Notes: a model not told the origin generated them from the letters alone. Counted from the first letter of the stretch, positions 10,105 to 20,490 are shown. The stretch: DNA of 64,000 bases from Comamonas sp. SCN 65-56 (GCF_001724135.1 NZ_MEDS01000025.1:62001-126000); one strand, 5' to 3'. Program-made: numbers and translations.

Positions 10105-10935
10105 ATGTCCTATCCGTCACGCCACTGGGCCGAGCTTTGCACGCGCGATTTCGCCGAGGCGCGCGATTCGGGGCTTGCAGCGCGGACCGTGGCGGTACTG
10201 CCGGTGGCGGCGATTGAGCAGCACGGGCCGCATCTGCCCTTGAACGTGGATGCGGCACTGCTGCACGGCGTGATCGACGCCGCGCTGGCGTTGCTGCCCG
10301 CCGATCTGCCGCTGCTGCTGCTGCCCCAGCAAGCCATAGGCCTTTCGACCGAGCACCTGTCCTACCCGGGCACGCTCTCGCTGGCGCCAGAAACCGTGCT
10401 GGCGCTCTGGGGCGAGATCGGCGCCGCGGTGGCGCGCGCCGGCATCTCCAAACTGCTGCTGCTCAACAGCCACGGCGGCAACGTCGCGCCGATGGACATC
10501 GCCGCGCGCACGCTGCGCCAGCGCCACGATCTGCTGGTCTACCGCTGCAGCTGGTTTGACCTGCCGCTGCCCGCAGCGGTAGAGAACCTTTTCAGCGCCG
10601 AAGAGCACCGCTTCGGCATCCACGCCGGGGCGATAGAGACTTCGATGATGCTGCACCTGGCGCCACACCTCGTGCGCATGGAGCATGCGCGCGACTGGCA
10701 TTCAAGCTCGCAGGACCGCGCCGCGCGCCACGCCATCCTCGGCAACGGCAAGAGCGCGAAGATGGGTTGGGCCATCGAGGACTACAACGCCAGCGGTGCC
10801 GTCGGCAATGCGCCATCGGCCAGTGCCGACAAGGGCGCGCAGGTGGTGCAGGCTGCGGCGAAGGCGCTGGCGCAATTGCTGCTCGAGCTGCACGCACTGG
10901 CGCCGGATACGCTGGCGCGACGACCTCAGGCGTGA
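10105..10935 (+). CDS. Creatininase family protein
   Basis: VAVLPVAAIEQHGPHLPLNVDAALLHGVIDAAL..LLLNSHGGNVAPMDIAARTLR..GIHAGAIETSMMLHL typical of creatininase/MftE. Confidence 0.9.
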   Translation: MSYPSRHWAELCTRDFAEARDSGLAARTVAVLPVAAIEQHGPHLPLNVDAALLHGVIDAALALLPADLPLLLLPQQAIGLSTEHLSYPGTLSLAPETVLALWGEIGAAVARAGISKLLLLNSHGGNVAPMDIAARTLRQRHDLLVYRCSWFDLPLPAAVENLFSAEEHRFGIHAGAIETSMMLHLAPHLVRMEHARDWHSSSQDRAARHAILGNGKSAKMGWAIEDYNASGAVGNAPSASADKGAQVVQAAAKALAQLLLELHALAPDTLARRPQA

Positions 10936-11597
10936 GTGATCAAAGTCGCATCGTCGGGCGCCGACAGATGCGGCACGGTGTTGAAGGTCTGCAGCATCAG
11001 GCGCCTGGCGCTGATGCTCAACTCACTGATGGCGCTGTTGCGCAGCCGCATGTTGAGCGCGATGCCGACTTCGGGCGTCAGACCCAGCACCTGCGCCACC
11101 GCCGTCGAAATCGGCCCGCCGCTGGACACCACCAGCACCTGCTGATCCCTGTGCCCATGGCGCACTTGCTCCAGCAACCCGTGCACACCGGCGGAAAACG
11201 CCTCCCAGTCCGGCATGCCGTGCGGGCTGATGGTGCCCGCCATCCATTGCGCCAGCGCGTCGCACAGCAGCCTGAAATGCGCCCGATAGCGCTCGGGCGT
11301 ATCCGCCTTTTCCAGCGGCTCGGGGTGGATAGCATGGATCAGCGCCAGGCTGTCGTACTCGTCCAGCCCCGGCACCGCAACGGCCGGGGGCAGGCCCGGC
11401 AATGCCTCGCCTATGCCGGCGAGCGTCTGCGCGTGGCGCTTGAGCGTGCCGGTGAACACCGCATCGAAACGCTGGCCATGCGAGCGCCAGTGTGCGCCCA
11501 GGCGCCGCGCCTGCACGCTGCCACGCGCGGTCAGTTCGTCGTAGTTGGCGGCGCCAAACGAGGCTTGCCCGTGGCGCACAAGGTGGAGCGTTCCCAT
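10926..11597 (-). CDS. Histidine phosphatase family protein
   Basis: MGTLHLVRHGQASFGAANYDELTARG (RHG motif), internal start at 11597. Confidence 0.9.
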   Translation of the reverse strand: MGTLHLVRHGQASFGAANYDELTARGSVQARRLGAHWRSHGQRFDAVFTGTLKRHAQTLAGIGEALPGLPPAVAVPGLDEYDSLALIHAIHPEPLEKADTPERYRAHFRLLCDALAQWMAGTISPHGMPDWEAFSAGVHGLLEQVRHGHRDQQVLVVSSGGPISTAVAQVLGLTPEVGIALNMRLRNSAISELSISARRLMLQTFNTVPHLSAPDDATLITHA

Positions 11598-11669
11598 GAG
11601 CGGCGATTGTCCCGAGCGCCCCGGCGCGCGCTTGTCCCGGCGGCGACGCCGGGCCCGTCCTGCTGTCAC

Positions 11670-12302
11670 CTACGCGGCAAGCATCCACAGCGCCGTCAGC
11701 GCCAGCACCAGCCCCATGCCGCGGTTGAACCAGAGCAGGCGCTGCCCCCGGGCCAGCCAGCCGCGCAGCAGCGCGCCCAGCGCCGCATAGGCAAAGTTGC
11801 TGGCAAAGGCAAAGCCGGCCATGACGGGTATCACCAGCAACAGGCGCGCGCCGCCATCGTCGCGGCCGATGATCCAGCTGGCCACGATGGCCAGCAGCAT
11901 CAGCCACGCCTTGATGTTGACGAACTGCAGCAGCACGCCCTCCCAGAAACCCACCAAAAGATGCGAGCCATCCGCCTGCGCCATGCGCGCCGAGCGCGTC
12001 AGCCGCCAGGCCAGCCACAGCAGGTAGGCAATGCCCGCCGCCTTGATGGCCCAGCGCAGCGCGGGCAGCGCCAGCACCGCCGCGCCCAGCCCGGCAAAGC
12101 ACAGCAGCAGCATCAGACACCAGCCCACCGGCACCGCCAGCACGAAGCGCAGCGCCGGCCTGAGCCCCCGGTTGGCGGCAATCGCCGTCGCCAGCGAGGT
12201 GTTGGGCCCGGGCGTGAAGCTCATGGCCGTGGCCAGAAGAAACAGGGCGGTGAATTCGGTCAGGGGCATGAAGGCGGCATGGTGCGCGAGCGAGGCATGC
12301 AC
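11670..12302 (-). CDS. LysE family translocator
   Basis: 210 aa hydrophobic protein; FLLATAMSFTPGPNTSLATAIAANRGLRPALRF. Confidence 0.88.
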   Translation of the reverse strand: MHASLAHHAAFMPLTEFTALFLLATAMSFTPGPNTSLATAIAANRGLRPALRFVLAVPVGWCLMLLLCFAGLGAAVLALPALRWAIKAAGIAYLLWLAWRLTRSARMAQADGSHLLVGFWEGVLLQFVNIKAWLMLLAIVASWIIGRDDGGARLLLVIPVMAGFAFASNFAYAALGALLRGWLARGQRLLWFNRGMGLVLALTALWMLAA

Positions 12303-12332
12303 TATAGGAATTTTTGACGGACCGCCGCCGGT

Positions 12333-13811
12333 CTAGTCGCCGCCCATTTCCACCGGCGCCAGGGCGGCCTGGTACAGGCGGCTCACTTCCGCGCAGGCCA
12401 GCGCGCATGAGCCGTCGAGCTGACCTGCCAACCCCTGCCATTGCTGCGCCATCTCACGGCGTACACCCGTGAGCCACTGCAACCGTTCCTGCACGTCCGG
12501 CATCGACCGGCCCTGTTCACACAGCCCGCTTGGCACAGCATCCGGCCGGGCGTCCAGGGCACGCAAAGCGCGCACCAGCACCCCACACGCCTTGGCCTGT
12601 TCGTGCAGCAAGGATGCGAGGCATGGATGCAAGGCGGTGCCCTGCGCCTCGCGCAGGCTCTCGAACACCAACTGCGTCAGCGCCCGCTCGCGCAGCAGCA
12701 AGTCTTGCAGCGCAGCCACCACCGGCTGGCGTTCACCCTGCTGCACTTCGGCGGCATAACAGACCGGCGAGGCCAGCGGCTGCACCGCATTGCCCACCAG
12801 GCGCAGGTGCGCCGCCGCAGCTTCCGCGATCTGCCGCAGCCGCTCGGCTGCCGGGACGATGGCGCTGATGCGATCAATGCCCTTGCCTGCGTACAAGGCC
12901 ATGGTTTCGAGCTCGCCGGTCATGGAGCGCAAGGGCGAATCGGTGCTGAAGAGGTAGATCGGGCGGCCTTCTTCTTCGCCGATCACCTGCGGCGCGCTGG
13001 TGAACGGGTCGCCGCGCTCGCCGCGCGTGACCGCATTGGGCAGCACGCGCACCGCGGCGTGGGGCGGCCAGTTGACATGGAAGTCTTCGGTCAGCAGGGT
13101 GTCTGCGGCCTTGCCCGAGACCAGGCGCTGCTTGTGCACCTCGTGCGCGAACGATTCGGTGGTTGCCATCAACGCGGTGCCCAGCACGGCGGCCTGCGCC
13201 CCCTGCGCCAGCACGCGCCCGACATCGCGGCCGTCGGCCAGCCCGCCGGCCGCGGCCACGGGAATGCCGACGCAACCCAGCACCTCGTCGAGCAAGGGCA
13301 GCAAAGGCTGGCGGCCCCAGACATGGCCACCAGCCTCCACGCCCTGCGCGATCAGCGCGTGCGCGCCGGCGGCTTGCGCGTGCAGCGCGTCCCTGGCCGA
13401 ACCCACCTGGTGCACCACGGTGATACCGGCGCTGCGCAGCCGCTCGATCACCCATGCGTCGATGTCCCAGAACAGCTCGACCGCGGACACGCCCAAAGCG
13501 ATGCACAGGTCGACTTGCGAGCGCAGCAACGCACGCGCCGTGCCCGCCGGAATCAGGTTCACGCCAAAGGGCTGGTCCGTCAGGCGCCGCACCTGGGCCA
13601 CCTCGCGCTCGATGAGCGCCAGCGGCTCGCGCACCATGCCGAGAAAGCCGAAGCCGCCAAAACCGCTGACGGCCGCTGCGAGCTCGGCGCGTGCCACGCC
13701 ACCCATGCCGGCCAGAATCAGCGGCTGGCGGCAGCCCAGCAAATGGCACAGTGGCGTGGCTGCAAGCGAATGAATGTCGGGCACGGGGGTCTCCTTCGGA
13801 AACCCGATCAT
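12333..13811 (-). CDS. Nitronate monooxygenase (2-nitropropane dioxygenase-like) with about 200-aa C-terminal extension
   Basis: Start MIGFPKETPVPDIHSL at 13811; RQPLILAGMGGVARAELAAAVSGFGGFGFLGM, GVEAGGHVWG, VAAAGGLADGRDVGRVLAQGAQAAVLGTALM. C-terminal part is helical and unrelated to the TIM barrel. Confidence 0.85.
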   Translation of the reverse strand: MIGFPKETPVPDIHSLAATPLCHLLGCRQPLILAGMGGVARAELAAAVSGFGGFGFLGMVREPLALIEREVAQVRRLTDQPFGVNLIPAGTARALLRSQVDLCIALGVSAVELFWDIDAWVIERLRSAGITVVHQVGSARDALHAQAAGAHALIAQGVEAGGHVWGRQPLLPLLDEVLGCVGIPVAAAGGLADGRDVGRVLAQGAQAAVLGTALMATTESFAHEVHKQRLVSGKAADTLLTEDFHVNWPPHAAVRVLPNAVTRGERGDPFTSAPQVIGEEEGRPIYLFSTDSPLRSMTGELETMALYAGKGIDRISAIVPAAERLRQIAEAAAAHLRLVGNAVQPLASPVCYAAEVQQGERQPVVAALQDLLLRERALTQLVFESLREAQGTALHPCLASLLHEQAKACGVLVRALRALDARPDAVPSGLCEQGRSMPDVQERLQWLTGVRREMAQQWQGLAGQLDGSCALACAEVSRLYQAALAPVEMGGD

Positions 13812-15040
13812 GCACCTCTTGAGCGCTGGACCACGCAGGCGCGCAGCATGTGCAGCAAATTGCGGTTGAGCTGCTCGCGGTCGAATTCGTGCGCCTCGCA
13901 CAGCTGGCGCACCACGGCGCTGTCCTCGCCTTCCAGCGCCACCGCCATGTCCAGGCTGGGCGCATAGGGGCCGGTGTGCAGCACGGCCGCGTCGTAGACG
14001 CGGTCCGACAAGGGCAGGCGGCGCAAGATCGTGCCCAGCGGTTCGCCCAGCAGCGCATCGAGCTGGGAGAACAGCGCGCACAGATACATCTCGGCGCGCA
14101 GATCCTTGCCGACACCGGCTTCGATGAGCTGCTCGGCCAGGCGGGCGCGCAGCACCATGGTCTCGCGCACCGGGCGCAGGTCCGGTTCGGTGGATGCATT
14201 GGGCAGCTGGTCACCGAGCCAGCGGCTGATGGAGCCGTAGCCCATCATCACCAGGCCACGGCGCAGCGAATCAACCCCGGTGCGCAGCCCCAGCGCGGCC
14301 GAATTGGTGTAGGTCATGAAGCGGTAGGCGAGCAGCGGGTCTTCGCCCAGGATCTGCTCCTGGCCGTCGATCGACTGCTCGTCGTCAATCGCCTTGAGCA
14401 GCTTGAGCACCACCTCATGTGCCGCCTGCAGCGGCTGGTGGCGCAGGCTGTAGAGCACATCCTCGATCGGCCAGCCTGCCAGTGCCAGAGCGTTGCCCTG
14501 GTCCAGGCAATGCGCCATCAGCGCGCGGCTGGCCACGCCGTCGTACATCTGCCCGGCAATGATGGGGCTGGCCGCAGACGCGCCAGCCTTGGCGACGGCG
14601 GCCTTGCCGGCGTTCAACGCCGCCACGGCATCGCCGGGGTCCAGCATGAGGATGCTGGTGTAGAACAGGCTCGCGACCTCCGGCTCAGGCAGGCGCGCCA
14701 GTGGCCCGCTCCAGACCAGCTTGAGCCCCCTGCGCTGCGCCGCGCGCGCACGCGCCAGCAGGGCGGCATCGGCCAGCCAGGCGTCGGTCACTTCGATCGG
14801 CGGCGAGCCGGGCGGCGCATGCTGCAGCCAGTCGGCCAGGATCTGGGGCGTACGCGGCGCCAGCAGCAGCGGCGGGGAAGAAGACGTCCACAGTTCTTCT
14901 ATCGTGCGCAGCAGATGCAGCGCATCCACGGCCACCTGCGCCTCGCCTTCGACGAACAATTGCACGCCCGCCATGCGGCGCGCCCCGTTCCACAACGGGC
15001 GATACCCCAGAACCAGACTGCCTAGAACCGATTGAACCAT
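13808..15040 (-). CDS. HDOD domain protein with degenerate EAL-like N-terminal half (YuxH-type)
   Basis: C-terminal half: QEQILGEDPLLAYRFMTYTNSAALGLRTGVDSLRRGLVMMGYGSISRWLG (HDOD pattern). N-terminal half is in EAL position but lacks an obvious ExL motif. Overlaps the next gene by ATGA. Confidence 0.7.
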   Translation of the reverse strand: MVQSVLGSLVLGYRPLWNGARRMAGVQLFVEGEAQVAVDALHLLRTIEELWTSSSPPLLLAPRTPQILADWLQHAPPGSPPIEVTDAWLADAALLARARAAQRRGLKLVWSGPLARLPEPEVASLFYTSILMLDPGDAVAALNAGKAAVAKAGASAASPIIAGQMYDGVASRALMAHCLDQGNALALAGWPIEDVLYSLRHQPLQAAHEVVLKLLKAIDDEQSIDGQEQILGEDPLLAYRFMTYTNSAALGLRTGVDSLRRGLVMMGYGSISRWLGDQLPNASTEPDLRPVRETMVLRARLAEQLIEAGVGKDLRAEMYLCALFSQLDALLGEPLGTILRRLPLSDRVYDAAVLHTGPYAPSLDMAVALEGEDSAVVRQLCEAHEFDREQLNRNLLHMLRACVVQRSRGA

Positions 15041-15111
15041 GGGCCTTGAAGCGAAGGTGATGCCTTCGAGCTATTGTCCGCGATCGGCCCCACGGAGCAG
15101 GCGGCCGTGCA

Positions 15112-16371
15112 TCAATTGATGAAGTTGAACAGCGACAGCTTCTGCACCGAGGCGTAGGACTTGAGCGCGGCCTCGTAGCCCACATTGGCATTCTGAAAAT
15201 CGGAAATGCCCTTGACCATGTCCAGGTCCTCGGCACGCGAGCGGTCGCCTTCGAGCTGGATGGAGCGGCTCTCCTGGTCGCCCGAGATGCGGTCCGCGCG
15301 GTTGAGCAACTCGCCGGCATAGCCGCGCACATTGCTCAGGCGCTGCAGGCCGGCATCGATGCTGGCGAGCGCCGAATTGCTGGCCTGCGCCGCCAGGATG
15401 CTGTCGGGCGCATTGGCAATGCCGTTGATGGCACTTTGCACGCTGCTCATCAGGCTGGCGCTGGGCGCAACGCTCACCGTATCTCCTATGGCGGGTGTTC
15501 CCTGCAGCGTGAACTGCAGCACCGTATCCAGCCCCTCGGTGATGGTGACCGGCATAGCCTGGCCGCTGAGCACGGCCGGCGTGCTGCCGGTGCTGGTGGT
15601 CACGGTGCCGTCGCGCGCAGTCTTGGTCAGCGAGTAATTCACTGACGTGGTGCCACCCGAGCTCGTCACGCCCGTCACCTGCAGCGCATAGCTTGCACCA
15701 TCGAGCTGTGGCAGATTGGAGGTCTGCACCGCACTGGAAAACATGGTGCTCGTCGCGCTGCCACGCGCAAGCGTGGCGGTGTAGACGCCGTCGCGTACCG
15801 GATCGAACATCAGCGCCGCATGGCCATCCATCTGCGACGCTATCGCCACACCCTCGCTGGCGCCCTGGCCCGGCAGACCGTTGAAAACATAGTCCGGCGC
15901 GCCCGGCAGCGGTCCGACAAAGGGCGCCAGCGCACTGCCCAGCGACCCCAGCAGCGGCATGCCGTTGACATCCTTGCGGTTGATGACTTCCTTGAGCTGG
16001 TCTTGCAGGCTCTGCAGCTGCATGGCGTAGGTCTTGCGATCGTCCTGCGTCAGCGTACCGCCGCCGGCCGCAACGATGGCCTGGCGGATCTCTTGCACCA
16101 GACCCACCGCGTCGCCCAGCGTCGATTCGGCCTGGGCCACGTTGCCCTTCTGGATTTCCAGCTGGCGCTGCTCGGCCTGGATACGCGTGAGCCGCGTGAG
16201 TGCGCGCTCGGCCTGGGCGGCAGCCACCGGATCGTCACTGGGTCGCACCACGCGCTTGCCGCTGGTGAGGTTTTCCTGCAGATCCACCAGCGATTTCTGC
16301 CGCGTACCGAGGTTGCGGATCGCGCTGTCGTACATGTTGGCCGTGCCAACGCGGTAGAAACTGTCTGCCAT
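15112..16371 (-). CDS. flgL: Flagellar hook-associated protein 3 FlgL
   Basis: YRVGTANMYDSAIRNLGTRQKSLVDLQENLTSGKRVVRPSDDPVAAAQAERAL; flagellin-like C-terminus; downstream of flgK. Confidence 0.95.
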   Translation of the reverse strand: MADSFYRVGTANMYDSAIRNLGTRQKSLVDLQENLTSGKRVVRPSDDPVAAAQAERALTRLTRIQAEQRQLEIQKGNVAQAESTLGDAVGLVQEIRQAIVAAGGGTLTQDDRKTYAMQLQSLQDQLKEVINRKDVNGMPLLGSLGSALAPFVGPLPGAPDYVFNGLPGQGASEGVAIASQMDGHAALMFDPVRDGVYTATLARGSATSTMFSSAVQTSNLPQLDGASYALQVTGVTSSGGTTSVNYSLTKTARDGTVTTSTGSTPAVLSGQAMPVTITEGLDTVLQFTLQGTPAIGDTVSVAPSASLMSSVQSAINGIANAPDSILAAQASNSALASIDAGLQRLSNVRGYAGELLNRADRISGDQESRSIQLEGDRSRAEDLDMVKGISDFQNANVGYEAALKSYASVQKLSLFNFIN

Positions 16372-16382
16372 GGCCGTCCTCC

Positions 16383-18338
16383 CTATCGGCTGATGACCGA
16401 GATCAGGTTGTCAAAGATGTTCTGCGCAATCTGCAGCACCTTGGCCGAGGCCTGGTAGGCCTGCTGGTACTGGATCAGCTTGGAAGCCTCCTCGTCCAGG
16501 TTCACGCCCGAGACCGCGGTGCGGCTCGCCTCCAGGTTGTCGGCGATCTGGCCGGAGACCTGGGCCGCGTAAAGCGCGCTTTGCGTGCGCGTACCCACTT
16601 GCGCCATGAGGCTGGCGTAGCCGTCGGCCATGGTGGATTCGTCAAACAGCTTGGTGTCGCGCAGATTCATCAAGGCCTTGGCGTTGCCCGCGTCACGCGT
16701 ATACCAGTCGCCATACTGGGGATCGCTGGCATTGCCAACGTTCACCGTGTCGCCCACCTGCGGCGTGCCCTGCAGGGTGATGCTCCAGCCATTGACCGTG
16801 ATCGGCTGGCCGGGCACATAGCTCTGCGCCGTGGCCAGCGTGGTCGGCGGGTTGCTGCCGCGATCGAGCACGTCAAACGTCCCCGCCGCGGTAAAGCGCA
16901 GCTGGATGCCGCCCGGATAGGTCGGCGGAAGCGCCGTATCGCCCAGTGGCGGCGGGGTAAACCCCGCGCCCACCTGCAGCCCCGCCAACTGCAGCGTGCC
17001 GGTGTTGGTCGTACCCATGGCAGCGTTGATCGGGTTGGCGGCCGCCAGATCGCGCGGCGATTTCACCAGAGCCTGAATGCTTCCCGCGGCGCTGGAAAAC
17101 GGTTTGAACAGCACACGTTCACCGGCGGCGCCTGGCGCGGTGAACTGGAAATTCAGTCCATCAACCACCTGGCCGACGGTGAAATCAGCCACGTTCGTGA
17201 CCTGGTTGTCCGAAAGGCGCACCACCACGCCCGCCGGCGGCGTGGTGAAGCGCACTTCGTAATCCGAAGCGGCGAACGCGGCGGGATTGGTGAAGGCCAC
17301 CGTCCCGACCGTCGCCGGGTTGCTGCTGTATCCGGGCATGCTGACCGGCACCGAAAACAGCGGATTACCGGCCACGCCATCCAGCGTCAGTCCGTTGGCC
17401 TGCTGGGCATTGAGGGTTTGGCCAATGCTCAGCGCCATGCGCCCCAGCATGTTGCCGGCGTCCGTCAAATCGGTATTGGCAAAGCGCATCAGACCGGTCA
17501 CTTCCCCGCCGCCGAGCAAATCCGTGCTCATCTCTATCGGCCTGCCACCCGGTGGCGTGAAGTACAGCGCGCGCTGGCCGCTGCCCGGAAAGCTTTGCGA
17601 CTCGCGCACCGAGAGGCTGGCGGCCACGTTGCCCAGCACCAGCGCCTGGCTGCCGCCGACGAACACACCCATGGTGCCGTCATCGGCCGGTATCTGCGTC
17701 GTTTGCACATACTGGTTGAGCTCACGGATCAGCTGGTCGCGCTTGTCCAGCAGGTCGTTGGGCGTCTGGCCATTGCCCTTGGCGCTCGCAATCTGCTCGT
17801 TCACGGCGGCGATGTTTCTGGCGAGCGTATTGACATGGTCCATGTCGCTCGCCAGCTGCTGGTCCACCGCGTAACCCAGCTCCTGCAGCTGCTGGGCGCC
17901 CGAACGCATGCGCGCCGCCATCTCGTCCATGCGCGTGAGCGACACCATGCGGGCGGTGAGGTCGGTCGGCGAGCTGACGACATCGCCGAGCGAATTGAGC
18001 ATGTCGTTGATCGACGCCCCCAGGCCCTGCGTTCCGCCCTGAAAGATGTTCTGCAACTGCAGCAGGCGCTGCGAGCGCACCCCATCACCCGCCTGCACCG
18101 ATTGCGCCGCCGCCGCCTGGCGCGTCAGCAACTCATCGTGGTCGCGCAGCACGGTGGTGACACTCACCCCCTTGCCGATGTACCCGCCGCCGGTGAATTG
18201 GCCTTCCACCGAATTGAGCACCACCTTCTGGCGCGAGTAGCCCGCCACATTCACGTTGGAAATGTTGTGGCCCGCGGTCTGCAGCGCCACCTGGTTGGCC
18301 ATCAGGGCGCGTGCGCCGACGTCAAGAAGCCCACTCAT
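16383..18338 (-). CDS. flgK: Flagellar hook-associated protein 1 FlgK
   Basis: LLDVGARALMANQVALQTAGHNISNVNVAGYSRQKVVLNS.. 651 aa; C-terminus GVNLDEEASKLIQYQQAYQASAKVLQ. Confidence 0.97.
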   Translation of the reverse strand: MSGLLDVGARALMANQVALQTAGHNISNVNVAGYSRQKVVLNSVEGQFTGGGYIGKGVSVTTVLRDHDELLTRQAAAAQSVQAGDGVRSQRLLQLQNIFQGGTQGLGASINDMLNSLGDVVSSPTDLTARMVSLTRMDEMAARMRSGAQQLQELGYAVDQQLASDMDHVNTLARNIAAVNEQIASAKGNGQTPNDLLDKRDQLIRELNQYVQTTQIPADDGTMGVFVGGSQALVLGNVAASLSVRESQSFPGSGQRALYFTPPGGRPIEMSTDLLGGGEVTGLMRFANTDLTDAGNMLGRMALSIGQTLNAQQANGLTLDGVAGNPLFSVPVSMPGYSSNPATVGTVAFTNPAAFAASDYEVRFTTPPAGVVVRLSDNQVTNVADFTVGQVVDGLNFQFTAPGAAGERVLFKPFSSAAGSIQALVKSPRDLAAANPINAAMGTTNTGTLQLAGLQVGAGFTPPPLGDTALPPTYPGGIQLRFTAAGTFDVLDRGSNPPTTLATAQSYVPGQPITVNGWSITLQGTPQVGDTVNVGNASDPQYGDWYTRDAGNAKALMNLRDTKLFDESTMADGYASLMAQVGTRTQSALYAAQVSGQIADNLEASRTAVSGVNLDEEASKLIQYQQAYQASAKVLQIAQNIFDNLISVISR

Positions 18339-18351
18339 GGCTCAGCCCTCG

Positions 18352-19266
18352 TCATGCCTGTGTACCGCCTGCGCCGCGCGCCACTGACAGCGTGCTCTGG
18401 ATGGCGCGACTGAGCTTGCTGGCGTACTGCGGATCGGTCGCGTAGCCGGCCTTCTGCAGTTCGGCCGCATAGGCCTGGGCCGAGCCCGACTTCGCCACCG
18501 CCTGCGCCTTTTCGTAGCGCGGGTTGTCCGTGATGAGTCGCGCGTAGTCGCGAAACGATTCCTCGTAGGAGTCGTAGGCGCGGAACTTCGCCACCACCTT
18601 GCGCGGCTCGCCATCGACATATTCGGTGGTGGTCACCTGCGCCACCTTGCCGGTCCAGCCACCGGTGGCCTTGATGCCGAACAGGTTGTGCGAGTTGCCG
18701 CCGCCCGCCGTCTGGATGGCGCTCCTGCCCCAGCCGGTTTCGTGCCCCGCCTGACCGAGCATGAAGGCGGCGGGAATGCCGCTTTCCTGCGCCACGCGCT
18801 CCGCCGCGGCGCGGTGTTGCTGAACGAAATCGTCACGGCCTTTCGATGGCGCCGTGGGTGCGGCCGTACCGGCAAAGCGGAACGTGCTCTTGCCCAGCGC
18901 TGAAGCCGCGCCGGCCGGTGCGCTGGCGGCCTCGCTGGCGCCCAGCTGACGCGAGAGCTCGCGCTGAATCAGGCCCGCCAGGCCACCGGGCTGGCCTGCC
19001 ATCTGCACCGACATCTGCTGATCGAACAAATCCGTGGCCAGGCCCCCTTCGCCGCCACTGTCGGGATTGAGCTGCTTGGTCGACTCGCGCATGCTCTTGA
19101 GCAACTCGCGCATGAAGAGCGATTCAAGCTGGCGCGAGGCTTCCTTGAGCGCGGCGCGCTGCGCCTGCACATCGCCCTGCGCCGCCTGCAGCTTGAGCGC
19201 ATCCAGGCCGCGGCCATCGGCGGCCAGGCCTGCAGAACCCACGACTGTCGGCGAGAGAGCCATCAA
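18352..19266 (-). CDS. flgJ: Peptidoglycan hydrolase FlgJ (rod-binding + glucosaminidase)
   Basis: LFMRELLKSMRE (rod-binding), AERVAQESGIPAAFMLGQAGHETGWGRSAI (glucosaminidase). Confidence 0.95.
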   Translation of the reverse strand: MMALSPTVVGSAGLAADGRGLDALKLQAAQGDVQAQRAALKEASRQLESLFMRELLKSMRESTKQLNPDSGGEGGLATDLFDQQMSVQMAGQPGGLAGLIQRELSRQLGASEAASAPAGAASALGKSTFRFAGTAAPTAPSKGRDDFVQQHRAAAERVAQESGIPAAFMLGQAGHETGWGRSAIQTAGGGNSHNLFGIKATGGWTGKVAQVTTTEYVDGEPRKVVAKFRAYDSYEESFRDYARLITDNPRYEKAQAVAKSGSAQAYAAELQKAGYATDPQYASKLSRAIQSTLSVARGAGGTQA

Positions 19267-20384
19267 ATCACCTCCAGCTCCGCGTTGAGCGCGCCCGCGG
19301 CCTTGATGGCCTGCAGGATGGCCAGCAGGTCTTGCGGCGTGGCACCCAGTGCGTTGAGCGAGCGCACCACGTCCGCCAGCTGCGGCGAGGCTGGCATCTG
19401 CTGCACCTGCCCGCCCTGCTGCTGGATGGTGATCGCGCTTTGCTGCGCCACCACGGTCTGGCCCTGCGACAGCGGGTTGGGCTGGCTGATGACGGGCGTG
19501 CTGCTGATCGTGACCGAGAGGTTGCCGTGCGCGATCGCGCAGGGTCCCAGCGTCACCGCCTGATTGAGCACCACCGAGCCGGTGCGCGCGTTGATGACCA
19601 CCTTGGCAGCGGGCGTGGAATCGGGCAGTTGCAACTCCTCCAGCTCGGCAATGAAGGCGACGCGCGCACCGGGATTCACCGGCGCCTTCACCTGCACCGT
19701 GCGGCCATCGAGCGCCATCGCCGTGCCGGGACCGGAGCGTGCATTGATGGCCAGCGCCACCTTGCGCGCCATCTGGAAATCCGAGGCATTGAGCCCCAGC
19801 GTGATCGTGTCACCATCGTTCAGCGGCGTGGGTACGCTGCGCTCCACCTGCGCACCCTCGGGGATGCGCCCGGCGCTCAAATGGTTGATCTGCACCTTGG
19901 AGCCACCGGCCGACGCACCTGCGCCGCCCACCACCAGGTTGCCCTGCGCCAGCGCGTAGATCTGCCCATCGGCACCGCGCAGCGGCGTGGCAATCAGCGT
20001 GCCGCCGCGCAGCGATTTGGCATTGCCGATGGAAGACACCACCACGTCAATCGCCTGCCCGGGCTGCGCAAAGGCCGGCAGCTCCGCCGTGACCACCACG
20101 GTGGCCACGTTCTTGAGCTGCGGCGCCGTAGTGCCGGGCGGCAGCGAGATGCCCATCTGCTGCAGGTAGTTGGCCATGGCCTGCGCCGTGAACGGCATCT
20201 GCGTGGATTGGTCGCCCGTGCCGTCCAGCCCCACTACCAGGCCATAGCCCGAAAGCTGGTTGCTGCGCACACCCTGCACCGCCGCGATCTCCTTGACCCG
20301 CGCCGCTTGTGCGGGAGCCAGCCACGCCAGCAGCAGCAAGGCCAGCAGCCACGGCAACAAGGAGGATGGTGACAGGGATCTCAT
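19263..20384 (-). CDS. flgI: Flagellar P-ring protein FlgI
   Basis: VKEIAAVQGVRSNQLSGYGLVVGLDGTGDQSTQMPFTAQAMANYLQQMGI; signal-peptide start MRSLSPSSLLPWLLAL at 20384. Confidence 0.96.
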   Translation of the reverse strand: MRSLSPSSLLPWLLALLLLAWLAPAQAARVKEIAAVQGVRSNQLSGYGLVVGLDGTGDQSTQMPFTAQAMANYLQQMGISLPPGTTAPQLKNVATVVVTAELPAFAQPGQAIDVVVSSIGNAKSLRGGTLIATPLRGADGQIYALAQGNLVVGGAGASAGGSKVQINHLSAGRIPEGAQVERSVPTPLNDGDTITLGLNASDFQMARKVALAINARSGPGTAMALDGRTVQVKAPVNPGARVAFIAELEELQLPDSTPAAKVVINARTGSVVLNQAVTLGPCAIAHGNLSVTISSTPVISQPNPLSQGQTVVAQQSAITIQQQGGQVQQMPASPQLADVVRSLNALGATPQDLLAILQAIKAAGALNAELEVI

Positions 20385-20490
20385 GCGCCCATTGTGGGCA
20401 GCCTGGCGGATTTCTAAAGTGCGAAAAACCAGGCTTTCATCGCGCTGTTGGGCGTTTGAGCGCTGCTTTTGCAGCATTGCAGAGTTTTGA

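Noticed and set aside
10767-12317. 516-aa plus-strand ORF
   Set aside because: Overlaps the histidine phosphatase and LysE genes on the opposite strand; low-complexity Arg/Gln/His.
16581-18413. 610-aa plus-strand ORF
   Set aside because: Antisense to flgK; shadow ORF.
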